A DNA stretch of 64,000 nucleotides from Microbulbifer sp. HZ11 (GTDB lineage Bacteria > Pseudomonadota > Gammaproteobacteria > Pseudomonadales > Cellvibrionaceae), in NCBI RefSeq assembly GCF_000708675.1, contig NZ_JELR01000002.1, positions 1,504,228 through 1,568,227 on the forward strand, in the 5' to 3' direction. Below the pieces are notes generated by a model that did not search any database, was not told the DNA's origin, and saw only the letters and a list, made by a program, of their open reading frames with translations. Shown piece by piece: positions 1 through 8,734 of this stretch (its first letter is position 1; the number at the start of each line of letters is the position of its first letter). A program made the translations under genes and the position numbers.

Positions 1-211
1 GATCGGTATGGTGGCGTTTATCGTCGATGTGCCCCACGGCATTACCGACCCGTCCACCGTATTGCCGGTACAGATTTTCCTGTGGGCCGACAGCCCCGAG
101 CGCGCCTTCGTGGAGCGCACCTCCGCCGCGATCATGGTACTGCTGGCAGTCCTGATCACCATGAACACCTGCGCAGTGTGGCTGCGTAAAAAACTTGAGC
201 GCCGCTGGTAA
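1..211 (+). CDS. pstA: Phosphate ABC transporter permease PstA, C-terminal fragment
   Basis: This is the 3' end of a gene that begins before the window. About 70 residues remain. They hold one hydrophobic segment (residues roughly 42-57 of the fragment) followed by a short basic tail ending RRW, as expected for the last transmembrane helix of an ABC permease. The identification rests mainly on the neighbours: pstB and phoU follow on the same strand, the standard order pstSCAB-phoU. PstA forms the inner-membrane channel of the high-affinity phosphate importer together with PstC. No conserved EAA loop is visible because it lies upstream of the window. Confidence 0.85.
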   Translation, partial: IGMVAFIVDVPHGITDPSTVLPVQIFLWADSPERAFVERTSAAIMVLLAVLITMNTCAVWLRKKLERRW

Positions 212-223
212 CTTTTACCTTGT

Positions 224-255
224 GATCCAATAAATCATCCGTGATTTATTGGATC
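224..255. repeat. Perfect 14-bp inverted repeat in the pstA-pstB spacer
   Basis: GATCCAATAAATCA at 224-237 is followed by a 4-base loop and its exact complement at 242-255. The AT-rich stem starts 12 bases after the pstA stop codon. No T-run follows, so a Rho-independent terminator is unlikely. An intercistronic hairpin that stabilises or modulates the mRNA is possible. Confidence 0.75.
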
Positions 256-311
256 GTCGCCGTCGCGATACTGGCGTAATTACGTGGAATTGCTGGTATC
301 ACGGTGGCTCG

Positions 312-349
312 CGCCGGTCCTGGACCGGCGTCGGCACATCCATGTGCCG
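312..349. repeat. Two adjacent perfect hairpins upstream of pstB
   Basis: CGCCGGTCC / GGACCGGCG (312-330, 1-base loop) is followed at once by CGGCACAT / ATGTGCCG (332-349, loop CC). The second has the centre CATCCATG that recurs in hairpins inside the dispersed inverted-repeat elements of this window. Together with the 224-255 palindrome they fill much of the 178-bp pstA-pstB spacer, which is unusually long for this operon. Confidence 0.7.
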
Positions 350-389
350 ATTAAGACCAAATGCTAAGATAGCGAATCGAGAAAGAGCC

Positions 390-1292
390 ATGAGTACCAT
401 GACCCTGAACGCCGGCGAAGCTGTACCGGCGCAGAAAGAAGCCACCCAACCGGTAGCGGAGCAGACAGAAGTGAAAAGCAGAGCGGCTAATCCAAATAGC
501 CAAGTGGACGGTACCGTCGGATCGCCGTTTTGCGACGACGCCAAGCTGCGCATGCGCAATGTGAACGTGTTTTACGGCGAGTCTCAGGCGATTCACGATG
601 TGAGCCTGGATATCGGCCGCAACCAGGTGGTGGCCATGATCGGTCCTTCCGGCTGCGGTAAATCCACCTTCCTGCGCTGTCTCAACCGCATGAACGACAC
701 CATCGAGGGCTGTCGCGTGGAAGGCGAACTGAGCCTGGACGGCGAAGCCATCTACGGCCCCAAGGTGGACGTGGTTCCCCTGCGCGCCCGTGTCGGTATG
801 GTGTTCCAGAAGCCGAATCCCTTCCCCAAATCCATTTACGACAACGTCGCCTACGGCCCCAAGATTCACGGCATCGCCAGCCGCCGCGCGGAACTGGATG
901 AAATCGTGGAAAACAGCCTGCGTCGCGCCGGCCTGTGGAACGAAGTGAAGGATCGCCTGGACAAGCCCGGCACCGGCCTTTCCGGTGGTCAGCAGCAGCG
1001 CCTGTGTATCGCCCGCGCCATCGCCGTGAGCCCGGAAGTCATCCTGATGGACGAGCCCTGTTCCGCGCTGGACCCGATTGCCACCGCCCGCATCGAGGAG
1101 CTGATCGACGAACTGCGAGAGAACTACACCATCGCCATCGTTACCCACTCCATGCAGCAGGCCGCGCGGGTCAGCCAGCGCACCGCCTACTTCCACCTGG
1201 GAAAACTGGTGGAAGTGAATGACACCGAGACCGTGTTCACCAATCCCGAACACGATCTCACCGAAGCCTACATTACCGGCCGTTTCGGCTAA
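390..1292 (+). CDS. pstB: Phosphate ABC transporter ATP-binding protein PstB
   Basis: PstB is the cytoplasmic ATPase of the PstSCAB high-affinity phosphate importer. The protein has 300 residues from the ATG at 390, which follows a GAGAAAGAG ribosome site. Walker A is GPSGCGKST (85-93), the ABC signature is LSGGQQQR (197-204) and Walker B leads into DEPCSALDP (221-229). The wording DEPCSALDP is characteristic of PstB rather than of other ABC ATPases. The first 50 or so residues form a hydrophilic, low-complexity extension not found in the roughly 257-residue enterobacterial protein. A more distal in-frame start would lengthen the protein but has no better ribosome site. phoU follows after 25 bases. 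Confidence 0.97.
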   Translation: MSTMTLNAGEAVPAQKEATQPVAEQTEVKSRAANPNSQVDGTVGSPFCDDAKLRMRNVNVFYGESQAIHDVSLDIGRNQVVAMIGPSGCGKSTFLRCLNRMNDTIEGCRVEGELSLDGEAIYGPKVDVVPLRARVGMVFQKPNPFPKSIYDNVAYGPKIHGIASRRAELDEIVENSLRRAGLWNEVKDRLDKPGTGLSGGQQQRLCIARAIAVSPEVILMDEPCSALDPIATARIEELIDELRENYTIAIVTHSMQQAARVSQRTAYFHLGKLVEVNDTETVFTNPEHDLTEAYITGRFG

Positions 1293-1317
1293 GGTTGGGG
1301 GGAGCCCACACAAAGTT

Positions 1318-2013
1318 ATGGAAATGCATTTCGATCAACACATCTCCCGCCAGTTCAACGAAGATCTTGAAAGCCTCAAGACGGAAATGCTGGAAATGGG
1401 TGGCCTGGTCACCCGCCAGGTAGCCGATGCCGTAGAAGCCCTCGCCAACGCCGACAGCGAACTGGCGGAAAAGGTTTTGCAGGTGGAAGAGGAAATCGAC
1501 CGCTGCGAAATGGAAGTAGACGAGCACGCGACCCTGATCATCGCCAAACGCCAGCCGGCCGCCTCCGACCTGCGCATGGTGATGTCGGTTATCCGCATCG
1601 CCCGGGATCTGGAGCGCGTCGGCGACGAGGCCAGCAAGATCGCAAAGATGGCCATCGCCCTCACCGACGAAGGCACGGCGCCCCGCGGCTACACCGAGAT
1701 CCGCCATATCGCCAACGCCGTGCGCAAGATGCTGAACGACGCGTTGGACGCCTACACCCGCTTCGACGTCAAGTCCGCCATGGAAACCCTGGCCAAAGAT
1801 GAGCAGGTGGACATGGACTACCGCAGCGCGATCCGCGAAATGGTCACCTATATGATGGAAGACCCGCGCAGTATTTCCCGGGTGATGAATGTGCTGTGGA
1901 CCCTGCGTTCACTGGAACGCATTGGCGATCACGCGAAGAATATCTGCGAACAGGTGGTGTACCTGGTTAAAGGTGCCGATATTCGCCACGGTAATGAAAA
2001 GAATATGCGCTAG
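1318..2013 (+). CDS. phoU: Phosphate signaling complex protein PhoU
   Basis: PhoU is a cytoplasmic helical protein that connects the Pst transporter to the PhoR kinase and restrains the Pho response when phosphate is plentiful. The 231-residue product is the usual length and has the two three-helix repeats of the family. Each repeat has the metal-contacting pattern, with E-x-x-D-x-x-E near residue 55 and a second RIGDHAKNICE block near 205-215. The ATG at 1318 follows a purine-rich GGGGGGAG; an ATG six bases later is an alternative. The gene is last in the pst operon, and a hairpin and a terminator follow it. Confidence 0.97.
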   Translation: MEMHFDQHISRQFNEDLESLKTEMLEMGGLVTRQVADAVEALANADSELAEKVLQVEEEIDRCEMEVDEHATLIIAKRQPAASDLRMVMSVIRIARDLERVGDEASKIAKMAIALTDEGTAPRGYTEIRHIANAVRKMLNDALDAYTRFDVKSAMETLAKDEQVDMDYRSAIREMVTYMMEDPRSISRVMNVLWTLRSLERIGDHAKNICEQVVYLVKGADIRHGNEKNMR

Positions 2014-2058
2014 TGGCCCGTGCGAACCGTTACACAACTTCCCGCATGGGCCACTAGA
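2012..2058 (+). repeat. Inverted repeat directly after phoU
   Basis: AGTGGCCCGTGCG overlapping the phoU stop codon pairs with CGCATGGGCCACT (2044-2056 region), 13 pairs with a single G-T. The loop is about 19 bases. No T-run follows, so it may be a 3'-end stabilising hairpin ahead of the true terminator about 70 bases on. Confidence 0.55.
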
Positions 2059-2125
2059 GTCCCCCCGATTTATTCATCGGCAGAGTTCGGATAAGTTGAG
2101 TTTCCATGGTTTTTATTTTTACAAA

Positions 2126-2148
2126 GGGCTGCAGTTGCAGCCCTTTTT
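2126..2148 (+). terminator. Rho-independent terminator of the pst-phoU operon
   Basis: GGGCTGCA, a GT loop, TGCAGCCC and then TTTTT. It is a perfect 8-bp stem with a T-run, 110 bases past phoU. Confidence 0.85.
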
Positions 2149-2405
2149 CCATTTCAGTGTTTCGTACCAGTTTTAATTGAGAATTAGTTACCGATAAAAA
2201 TATACTGTTTTGGTAATGCCAATATACAGCGAGAAAACTCTTTGGCAGGCCGAAGCTCCCCTCACGGCGCATATTCTGTAAATTTCTCTCTTTAAATACT
2301 ATTCAGCTTTGGTTCAGTTGTCCCCAAGCAAAATACGCCTGCGACTGTAGCTAAACTACCGGAATCAAACTGTATTTGAGACGCACGTCGCAATTAATTC
2401 TTTCG

Positions 2406-2434
2406 TTGCACTTAAATTTTCCTGCACTTAGAAT
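2406..2434 (+). promoter_or_regulatory. Likely sigma-70 promoter of the porin-like gene
   Basis: TTGCAC, a 17-base spacer and TAGAAT, 95 bases before the start codon at 2529. The fit to the TTGACA-N17-TATAAT consensus is good. The 515-base gap between phoU and this gene holds only the operon terminator and this promoter; I see no gene or Pho box in it. Confidence 0.6.
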
Positions 2435-2528
2435 CCGCGCCGAATTTGTCCGGGACCCAGAAGAGGGTCGAACGGATGAGTTGGATGGGTACGAAAGTAC
2501 AGATGTAAATTAAACAGGGAACACTTCT

Positions 2529-3329
2529 ATGAAGTTCAAGTTTGCAGCACTGCCTCTGATGCTGGCCTCTGCGGTTGCCTCCGCGGATCAATATAATTCT
2601 TTTACCGATGTTGATTACACTTCCGCTGACTACGGTAGTGTCGACGTCGATACGTTGAGCTTCCAGTCTCAATACTATTTCGGCGCCCTGGAGAATCTGG
2701 GTCCACGCAAGGAATTCAACTATATCCTGCCAGTGTCCAACATTTACGGCGGTTTTGCTTATGCTGATGCCGATGGTAATGACAGCGACGCGTTGAACAT
2801 TGGTGGTGAATACTTCACCGGTCAGTGGAAACTGTTCGGCGAAGTGCAAGATAACGATTTTTCTACCGACTACAGTGTGGGAGCGGGTTTCCTGTTTACT
2901 CCGAACTTCCTGGCCGAGGTGGAAGCTGTTAAGCCGGAAGACCAGGACACCGTGCTGTTTTTCCGCGGTCAATACAATCACCAGCTGAGCGGAACCGACT
3001 ACATCGGTTTTACCGCCGAAGTGGATGATGAGTTTGACTACCGCAGCGTTTCTTCCAAATACTTTACCGCGCTGGCGGGCGGTCAGTATCTGACGGCAAA
3101 ACTGGCGCTGGTTGACGTAGACGGAGCAGACCTGTTCTGGGGTGGCGAATTAGAGTTTTACTTCAATGAGAACACCTCTATCGGTGCTGCGTATGATGAA
3201 AATGAGTCCTACGAATTCAAGGCGACTCACTTCTTCAATCGCAACGTTGCAGGCAAGATTGCATACGGATCCAACGGAGACGCTGACGATCTGGACATCT
3301 TCAGCCTGGGCGTAACCGTCCAGCTGTAA
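2529..3329 (+). CDS. Putative outer-membrane porin-like beta-barrel protein
   Basis: The 266-residue protein begins with a Sec signal peptide that ends at ASADQ near residue 19-20. The mature part alternates polar and aromatic residues, is rich in Asp, Gly, Tyr and Phe, and ends in a hydrophobic strand ...GVTVQL, as outer-membrane barrels do. It resembles the small putative porins found in marine gammaproteobacteria. I cannot name a substrate. It lies directly downstream of the pst operon, which might suggest a link with phosphate, but it has its own promoter and no Pho box was seen. An AGGGAACA ribosome site precedes the ATG, and a strong bidirectional terminator follows. Confidence 0.7.
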   Translation: MKFKFAALPLMLASAVASADQYNSFTDVDYTSADYGSVDVDTLSFQSQYYFGALENLGPRKEFNYILPVSNIYGGFAYADADGNDSDALNIGGEYFTGQWKLFGEVQDNDFSTDYSVGAGFLFTPNFLAEVEAVKPEDQDTVLFFRGQYNHQLSGTDYIGFTAEVDDEFDYRSVSSKYFTALAGGQYLTAKLALVDVDGADLFWGGELEFYFNENTSIGAAYDENESYEFKATHFFNRNVAGKIAYGSNGDADDLDIFSLGVTVQL

Positions 3330-3352
3330 TTTCCTTTCGGGAAATCCAGTAC

Positions 3353-3388
3353 AAAAAAAGCGGGCGAATTTCTTCGCCCGCTTTTTTT
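3353..3388. terminator. Bidirectional terminator between porin-like gene and M48 peptidase gene
   Basis: AGCGGGCGAA / TTCGCCCGCT with a run of seven A on the left and seven T on the right. It can serve both convergent genes. Confidence 0.9.
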
Positions 3389-3418
3389 GTTTCTGTGCCG
3401 GATAAAATTTATCCCGGC

Positions 3419-4711
3419 TTATCCCTGATTGCCCAGCGCCTGCATCCGCGCCTGCGCCTTGGTGCCAATATCTCCGCTGTCCTGTGCGGCAATCTGGTAC
3501 TGGCTCAGGGCATTCTTGGTGTTGCCCTGTTTTTCGTAAACCTGCCCCAGGTAGTAGTGCGCATGGGGGGTATCCAGATAGCTGGTGGAGCGCTGCAGGT
3601 CCCTCTCGGCGGCGGTGTAATTATTCAGCTGCGCGTTCAGCATGCCGCGCATCAGCCAATTGGAAAATAGCGTCGGATTTTTCTGCACCGCGGTTTCATA
3701 GGATTGCAGTGCTGACTGGTACTGCTTTTTCTGCGCCAGCAGATCCCCTTCCAATGCGAAGAATGCGGCTTCTTTTGGTTGCTGCTTCTGTGCTTGGCGC
3801 GTCAGCATCAGAGCGCGGTCATAATCCTTTTTCTGTGCCGCAGCCACTGCCGCGTCATAGCTCTTGTAAGCATCGGCATCTTTCTTGAGCTGCGCGATCG
3901 CACGCTGGTATTCATTGCGGTTGGTCACACCGCCGCCGAGGTTTTTTGCGTGCTGGATATTCGCATCGACACGGGATTGTGATGGCGGATGGCTGGCGAA
4001 AAGCGCATCCAGGCCACTCGCCTGTTTGCCCTCAGACAACGCGACGAATTTTTGCTGCAGACGCACCGCACCCTGCGGGTCGTAGCCGGCGGCGGCCATG
4101 TATTTCATGCCGTACTCATCGGACTCCAGCTCGTTATCGCGGCCGTACTTGGCAATATAGGCGGAGCCCCCGAACTGGCTACCCAGAGAAATCAGATCGC
4201 CGTAGGCGGTGTTTTCAGTGGTGGCACCCAGGATTGCAATGCCCGCGCCGAGAATCTGCTGTTGAGACATTGCGGTGGCGGAGTGACGGGCGGCGGCGTG
4301 CACGATTTCGTGGCCGAGAACTGCTGCGAGCTCCGCCTCGTCTTCCAGCAACACCAGCAGGCCGCGATTGATGGCGATCTTGCCACCGGGCAGCGCCCAG
4401 GCGTTGGGCACCGAGTTGTTCAGAACCACGAACTCGTAAGGCAAATTGGGCTGGTCGGACACTCTGGCCAGCTTTTGGCCCACACGGCTTACGTAGCTTT
4501 GTAGTGCGGGATCGACCAGATATTCACCACCCTGGGTCTGCTGGGCTTTGGGGTATTGCTGTTCACCGAGGGCTACTTCCTGGCTCTGGGACATCAGCGA
4601 CAGCTCCTTCTTGCCGGTAACCGGATTGACCGAACAGCCAAAGATGGAGGCGGTCAAAGAGGCGGCGGTGGCGGTGGCCAGGAGGCGCTTGGTGAATGAA
4701 CGCGGAAACAT
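3419..4711 (-). CDS. M48-family metalloprotease lipoprotein with TPR repeats
   Basis: The product is a zinc metalloprotease probably acting on misfolded envelope proteins, in the manner of BepA/YfgC, although its length (430 residues) and architecture are not identical. The start at 4711 gives a lipoprotein signal with lipobox I-F-G-C26. The HExxH zinc motif is HEIVH at 134-138, and the third ligand lies in the ELESDEYG region near 194-200. From about residue 270 the sequence shows helical TPR-type repeats, including runs like ALQSYETAVQKNP. An upstream open frame of 178 codons exists, but it overlaps the divergent DUF4265 gene and lacks coding character. The gene is divergent from the DUF4265 gene, 60 bases apart. 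Confidence 0.88.
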   Translation of the reverse strand: MFPRSFTKRLLATATAASLTASIFGCSVNPVTGKKELSLMSQSQEVALGEQQYPKAQQTQGGEYLVDPALQSYVSRVGQKLARVSDQPNLPYEFVVLNNSVPNAWALPGGKIAINRGLLVLLEDEAELAAVLGHEIVHAAARHSATAMSQQQILGAGIAILGATTENTAYGDLISLGSQFGGSAYIAKYGRDNELESDEYGMKYMAAAGYDPQGAVRLQQKFVALSEGKQASGLDALFASHPPSQSRVDANIQHAKNLGGGVTNRNEYQRAIAQLKKDADAYKSYDAAVAAAQKKDYDRALMLTRQAQKQQPKEAAFFALEGDLLAQKKQYQSALQSYETAVQKNPTLFSNWLMRGMLNAQLNNYTAAERDLQRSTSYLDTPHAHYYLGQVYEKQGNTKNALSQYQIAAQDSGDIGTKAQARMQALGNQG

Positions 4712-4771
4712 GATCCTCTCCCTGTATAATGCGGTTCGCACAATATTGTACACAGTCCGGAGAGAGAGGTT

Positions 4772-5263
4772 ATGACGACCGCACTGCAGATTATCGAATT
4801 GTTTGCCGGTATGAATCCCGATGGAGAGCCGGTGGTAGAGCGCATGCAGGTGCGGGTCAATGAGGACGACAGCGTACAGCTGGTGCGCTCCCCGGCCTTT
4901 ATCAAGGGCATCGCCAGCGGTGACACCATCAAGGTCAATCGCGACGACCCGGAAAAACCCAGCTTTGATCTGGTCAAGCGTTCCGGGAACCTGGCGGTGC
5001 GTATCTTCTGTCGCGAAGACAGCACCAGGCTCTCCGATCAACTGACCCCGCAGCTGGAAAAACTTGGCGGCGAGCTGGATCTGGAAAGCCCGCGCCTGCT
5101 GGTGTACAGCATCCATGTAAGCTGTGGCTTTGCCGAGATTGAGCAGATCCTCAACAGTGTCTGTGACGGTGCCAACAGTGTCTGGTACTACGGTAATGTG
5201 TACGATCCGGTGGATGGGCAGACGCCACTCAACTGGTGGCAGCACATTTTGAAGCCAGAATAA
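4772..5263 (+). CDS. DUF4265 domain-containing protein
   Basis: A 163-residue soluble protein with no signal peptide or membrane segment. Its sequence, which contains VWYYGNVYDPVDGQTPLNWW near the C-terminus, places it in the DUF4265 family, whose biochemical role is unknown to me. A strong GGAGAGAGAGG ribosome site precedes the ATG. It is transcribed away from the M48 peptidase gene, so the two share a short promoter region, and a dispersed repeat lies between it and yaaA. Confidence 0.75.
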   Translation: MTTALQIIELFAGMNPDGEPVVERMQVRVNEDDSVQLVRSPAFIKGIASGDTIKVNRDDPEKPSFDLVKRSGNLAVRIFCREDSTRLSDQLTPQLEKLGGELDLESPRLLVYSIHVSCGFAEIEQILNSVCDGANSVWYYGNVYDPVDGQTPLNWWQHILKPE

Positions 5264-5282
5264 TCCAACGCCCTCTAAATAC

Positions 5283-5373
5283 CGTCATTCCGGCGCAGGC
5301 CGGAATCCAGCACTCCGGATTCTGGATCCCGATACCGGATCAAGTCCGGCACAGGCTCTGGACCGGAATGACG
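5283..5373. repeat. Dispersed intergenic palindromic repeat (CGTCATTCCGG type)
   Basis: The 91-bp unit begins CGTCATTCCGG and ends CCGGAATGACG, an 11-bp perfect terminal inverted repeat. It contains the familiar GGAATCCAG / CTGGATCCC segment. Repeats of this kind are scattered between genes in many proteobacteria. It ends 24 bases before yaaA and is unrelated to the other repeat family of this window. Confidence 0.75.
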
Positions 5374-5396
5374 AAAATCATCAGTAGTGATTCCCT

Positions 5397-6176
5397 ATGC
5401 TAATCGTTATCTCCCCCGCAAAAACCCTCGATTTTGACAGTGAAATTCCCGCGTTGGACACCACCCAGCCGGATTTCCTCAAGGAGTCCGCGGCGTTGAT
5501 CAAGGAACTGAAGGCTCTGAGTCCGCAGGATATCTCTAGTCTGATGAAGATCTCTGACAAGCTGGGGGTACTGAACTACGATCGTTTCCACAGCTGGAAG
5601 CGTCCGTTCACGGATAAAAACGCCCGCCCTGCCCTCCTCGCCTTCAAAGGCGATGTGTATACCGGGCTGGAAGCGGAGACCATGGGCAAGCGGGATTTTG
5701 CCTTTGCACAAAAACACCTGCGTATGCTCTCGGGCCTCTACGGCCTGCTGCGCCCGCTGGACCTGATGCAGCCCTATCGGCTGGAGATGGGCACAAAGTT
5801 TGCCAATAGCGGCGGCAAGAATCTGTATGAATTCTGGGATGGCAAGATCACTGCGGCGCTGAATGAACAGTTACAGGTGCTCAAGAGCAAAGAGCTGGTG
5901 AACCTGGCCTCCAACGAGTACTTCAAATCGGTGCAGAAAAAAGCGCTGCAGGGGGAGATCTTCACCCCGCATTTCAAGGACTGGAAAAACGGCCAATACA
6001 AGATGATCAGTTTCTTCGCCAAAAAAGCCCGCGGTATGATGAGCCGCTGGGCCATCGACAACCGGGTGAAGAAGGCTGAACAACTGAAAGATTTCGATGT
6101 CGCCGGTTACTATTTCAGTGAAGAACACTCCAAGGGCAATGACTGGGTGTTTCTGCGCGATGAACAGCCCGCCTGA
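5397..6176 (+). CDS. yaaA: Peroxide stress protein YaaA (UPF0246)
   Basis: YaaA binds DNA and lowers free intracellular iron, which limits Fenton damage during peroxide stress in E. coli. The 259-residue product has the family length and its typical start [13 protein letters not shown], the central YTGLEAETM block and the ARGMMSRW block. It is followed by a DUF938 gene after two bases, so the two are probably co-transcribed. No signal peptide is present; the protein is cytoplasmic. Confidence 0.95.
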   Translation: MLIVISPAKTLDFDSEIPALDTTQPDFLKESAALIKELKALSPQDISSLMKISDKLGVLNYDRFHSWKRPFTDKNARPALLAFKGDVYTGLEAETMGKRDFAFAQKHLRMLSGLYGLLRPLDLMQPYRLEMGTKFANSGGKNLYEFWDGKITAALNEQLQVLKSKELVNLASNEYFKSVQKKALQGEIFTPHFKDWKNGQYKMISFFAKKARGMMSRWAIDNRVKKAEQLKDFDVAGYYFSEEHSKGNDWVFLRDEQPA

Positions 6177-6178
6177 AT

Positions 6179-6793
6179 ATGAGCGACAGCAAGCTTCCTG
6201 ACGCCCCCTCCACCGCGCGCAATCGCGAACCCATCCTGGCTCATCTAAAGCGCCTGCTGGCGGACAGTCGCCGGGTACTGGAAGTCGGCAGTGGCACCGG
6301 CCAGCACGCGGTGTACTTCGCCCCGCACCTGCCCCATCTCAACTGGCAGACCAGCGAGCGGCCGCAAAACCTGCACCAGGTACAGGCTTGGCTCCACCAC
6401 AGCCCCGCGGCCAACCTGCCCGCACCGATTGCACTGGATGTCAGCAGTGACTGGCCACCTCTGCGGGTGGACACTGTGTTTACCGCCAATACACTGCACA
6501 TTATGCCGGCTACTGCGGTGGAGATGTTCTTTCAGAAGTTGCCGCAGGTGCTGCAGCCTGGCGGCCAACTGATCGTCTATGGCCCGGTGAAAATTGACGG
6601 TGAGTATATCGGCCCCGGCAACGCGGACTTTGATGTGTGGCTGAAAGAGCGGGACCCGCTGCGCGGGATTCGCGATCTGGAGTGGCTGGACCAGCTCGCC
6701 GAGGCCCAGGGGTTGCAAAGAACCGAAAACAATTACCTGCCCGCCAACAACCAGTTATTGGTGTGGCAGATGACGAGGAACCGCACCTTGTAG
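6179..6793 (+). CDS. DUF938 family SAM-dependent methyltransferase
   Basis: A 204-residue class I methyltransferase-like protein. The SAM-binding motif I is VLEVGSGTGQH near residues 36-46, and the family-specific N-terminus with a conserved Arg-Asn-x-x-Pro-Ile is present. The substrate is unknown. The ATG is two bases after the yaaA stop codon, which implies translational coupling. Confidence 0.88.
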   Translation: MSDSKLPDAPSTARNREPILAHLKRLLADSRRVLEVGSGTGQHAVYFAPHLPHLNWQTSERPQNLHQVQAWLHHSPAANLPAPIALDVSSDWPPLRVDTVFTANTLHIMPATAVEMFFQKLPQVLQPGGQLIVYGPVKIDGEYIGPGNADFDVWLKERDPLRGIRDLEWLDQLAEAQGLQRTENNYLPANNQLLVWQMTRNRTL

Positions 6794-6860
6794 GAGCCAG
6801 CTGGGCAGGCGCCTTCGAGATACCGGAACAACGAGCCAATACAGTTAAGGAAACCACACT

Positions 6861-7223
6861 ATGCCCCCATGGTTTGAAACCACCCTCGCCATTTTCGCCG
6901 CCATCGCGGCGGTGTTTTTCTTTGCGAAATACCGTGAAACGTCGGCGGCATTGCACGAATCCGAGCGCATGAAGCACAAGCTGTCCAAAGACCTGGACCG
7001 CTACCGCGATGTGCCGCAGTTGCGCGCCCTGCGCGATGGCCTGATTGGCGAGCGCAACCTGCCGGTGGACGATGAAGGTCGCGAACATATCCTGATCCGC
7101 GACAGCGCGCGCAAAGTGGTGCATATCACCATCGGGAAACGCAAAGCGGAAGCGCTCGCAGACGACCGTTCACCGGAATATGTTGCCGGTGGCGAAGCGC
7201 GCCCCCTGCAGGAACTGGAATAA
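6861..7223 (+). CDS. Small membrane-anchored protein of unknown function
   Basis: 120 residues. A single N-terminal transmembrane helix (about residues 7-22) is followed by a short heptad-like charged stretch (about 30-55) and a soluble cytoplasmic domain that contains the phrase HILIRDSARKVVHITIGKRK. I do not recognise the family. The reading frame is convincing because it lacks competing frames and has an AAGGAAA ribosome site. It may be the last gene of the yaaA unit, 67 bases downstream of the DUF938 gene. Confidence 0.65.
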   Translation: MPPWFETTLAIFAAIAAVFFFAKYRETSAALHESERMKHKLSKDLDRYRDVPQLRALRDGLIGERNLPVDDEGREHILIRDSARKVVHITIGKRKAEALADDRSPEYVAGGEARPLQELE

Positions 7224-7263
7224 CCCACCGGGCGTCGGACCGAGAGTACATTTTTTCGTCAGG

Positions 7264-7281
7264 AGGCCCCGCCTGGGGCCT
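7264..7281 (+). terminator. GC hairpin after the small membrane protein gene, possible terminator
   Basis: AGGCCCC, a 4-base loop and GGGGCCT, 41 bases after the stop codon. There is no T-run immediately after it, so the terminator call is weak. Confidence 0.35.
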
Positions 7282-7497
7282 GTCAATTCCCTCTGCCACC
7301 CGCCATTCAGCGAATTCGCGTCACAATATCCCTGAGAAGTAGTTCGCAAAACACCCCGAAAGGGCCATTGTGCCTTTCCCCTCTCACGTTTATTTTTGCG
7401 CCGCCGATAACAACACGCATAACGGGCATAAAAGCAAACTTCTGACTGTGCGCCGAAAGGTGCGATGACTATTAAACGATTATTATTGGGGGCTTAG

Positions 7498-8664
7498 ATG
7501 AAACAGTGGACAAAAAACCGATTGGCCGGTGCACTCACCGCCACGGCGATGCTGAGTGCAACGCCGGTTGCTGCGGAAATTTTTTCCGGGCGCGGGAGCG
7601 CCATGGCCGGTGCCGGAGTTGCCGGGGGCGACTACACCTACAGTGCGCTGATCAATCCCGCAACCGCGACGAATTTCGGCGAAAGTGATGATTTTGCACT
7701 GACCTTTGACTTCGGACTGATCGCCAATGATCAGAATGACTTTATCGATACCAGCGAAGATCTTACCGATTTTATCGATGAGCTGGATGGCTTCACCGCC
7801 AACCAGGACGACGCCGACTACATCCTCGAGCAGCTGCAGTTGCTCGACGAAGGCCGTCTCACCGCCGATGCTGGCGCGCAACTGACCGTTGCCATTCCCA
7901 ACAGTGTTGCCTCTGGCCTGCTGTTTGTTCGCCAGTCCGCGTTTATTGCCACCGATGTGCAGCTGGCGGATGCGGATATTGCACTGCTGGAAAACTTTGG
8001 CGAACAACTATTCGACGAGGATGATCTGGAAACCGCGGCCGGAGCCTTCGGTTACTCGATGCAGGAGATCGGTTTCGCCGCCGCACGCAACTTTACCTTC
8101 AAGGACTATCAGGTGTCCCTCGGCGTAACGCCCAAGTACCAGCGCGTGGAGTCCATCGAATACATCGAAACCATCGCCAACTTCGACAGCGACGATTTCG
8201 AGGTCGATGACTACACCCTGGAACACACCAATTTCAACCTGGATCTGGGCGCTACGATCAATTTCGGCCAGCTGCAGGGCGGTGTCTCCCTGCGAAATGC
8301 CATTGCTCAGGAATACGACACCGTGCAGGGTGGTGTGGAGATCCAACTGGATCCGCAGCTGACTGCGGGTGTTGGCTACACCGGTGAGGTGTTCACTTTG
8401 CTGGCGGATGCTGATCTGAATGCCGTAGAGCTGTTTGATGGTGCCGGTGAAGTGCAAGTACTGCGCCTGGGCGCGGAAGCGGACCTGTTCGACTGGGTGC
8501 AGCTGCGGGTGGGTTACCGCCACGACCTCAAGGACACTTACGATGGCGCACTGACCGCAGGTATCGGATTCAGCCCATTCGATGTGTTGCACTTCCATCT
8601 GTCGGCGATCAAATCCTCAGGGGACACCCTGGGTGCGGCGCTGCAGTTTGGTATGGAGCTGTAA
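7498..8664 (+). CDS. TraF_2-type outer-membrane barrel protein (conjugal transfer TraF family, chromosomal)
   Basis: A 388-residue exported protein with a Sec signal ending near VAAEI (residue 26). The mature N-terminus carries the family hallmark G-S-A-M-A-G-A-G-V-A followed by an N-P-A motif, and the remainder consists of alternating beta-strand segments. Databases often call this family 'conjugal transfer protein TraF', but no other conjugation gene is nearby. The family is related to FadL-type barrels, so transport or an envelope-structural role is equally possible. The gene stands alone, with a 274-base upstream gap and a strong terminator behind it. Confidence 0.75.
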   Translation: MKQWTKNRLAGALTATAMLSATPVAAEIFSGRGSAMAGAGVAGGDYTYSALINPATATNFGESDDFALTFDFGLIANDQNDFIDTSEDLTDFIDELDGFTANQDDADYILEQLQLLDEGRLTADAGAQLTVAIPNSVASGLLFVRQSAFIATDVQLADADIALLENFGEQLFDEDDLETAAGAFGYSMQEIGFAAARNFTFKDYQVSLGVTPKYQRVESIEYIETIANFDSDDFEVDDYTLEHTNFNLDLGATINFGQLQGGVSLRNAIAQEYDTVQGGVEIQLDPQLTAGVGYTGEVFTLLADADLNAVELFDGAGEVQVLRLGAEADLFDWVQLRVGYRHDLKDTYDGALTAGIGFSPFDVLHFHLSAIKSSGDTLGAALQFGMEL

Positions 8665-8693
8665 GACTCCGCTGCTGATAAACAGGCAAAAAT

Positions 8694-8725
8694 AAAAAAG
8701 GGGCCTGCTGGCCCCTTTCTGTTTG
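8694..8725. terminator. Bidirectional terminator between the TraF_2 gene and phoR
   Basis: GGGGCC, loop TGCT, GGCCCC. On the plus strand TTTCTGTTT follows; on the minus strand TTTTTTATTTTT follows, so it is strongest as the terminator of the phoB-phoR side. Confidence 0.85.
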
Positions 8726-8734
8726 ATTACTTTA

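Noticed and set aside
351-1313. 320-codon open frame antisense to pstB
   Set aside because: It overlaps a gene with complete ABC motifs. High-GC codon structure often leaves such shadow frames open, and it has no recognisable domain.
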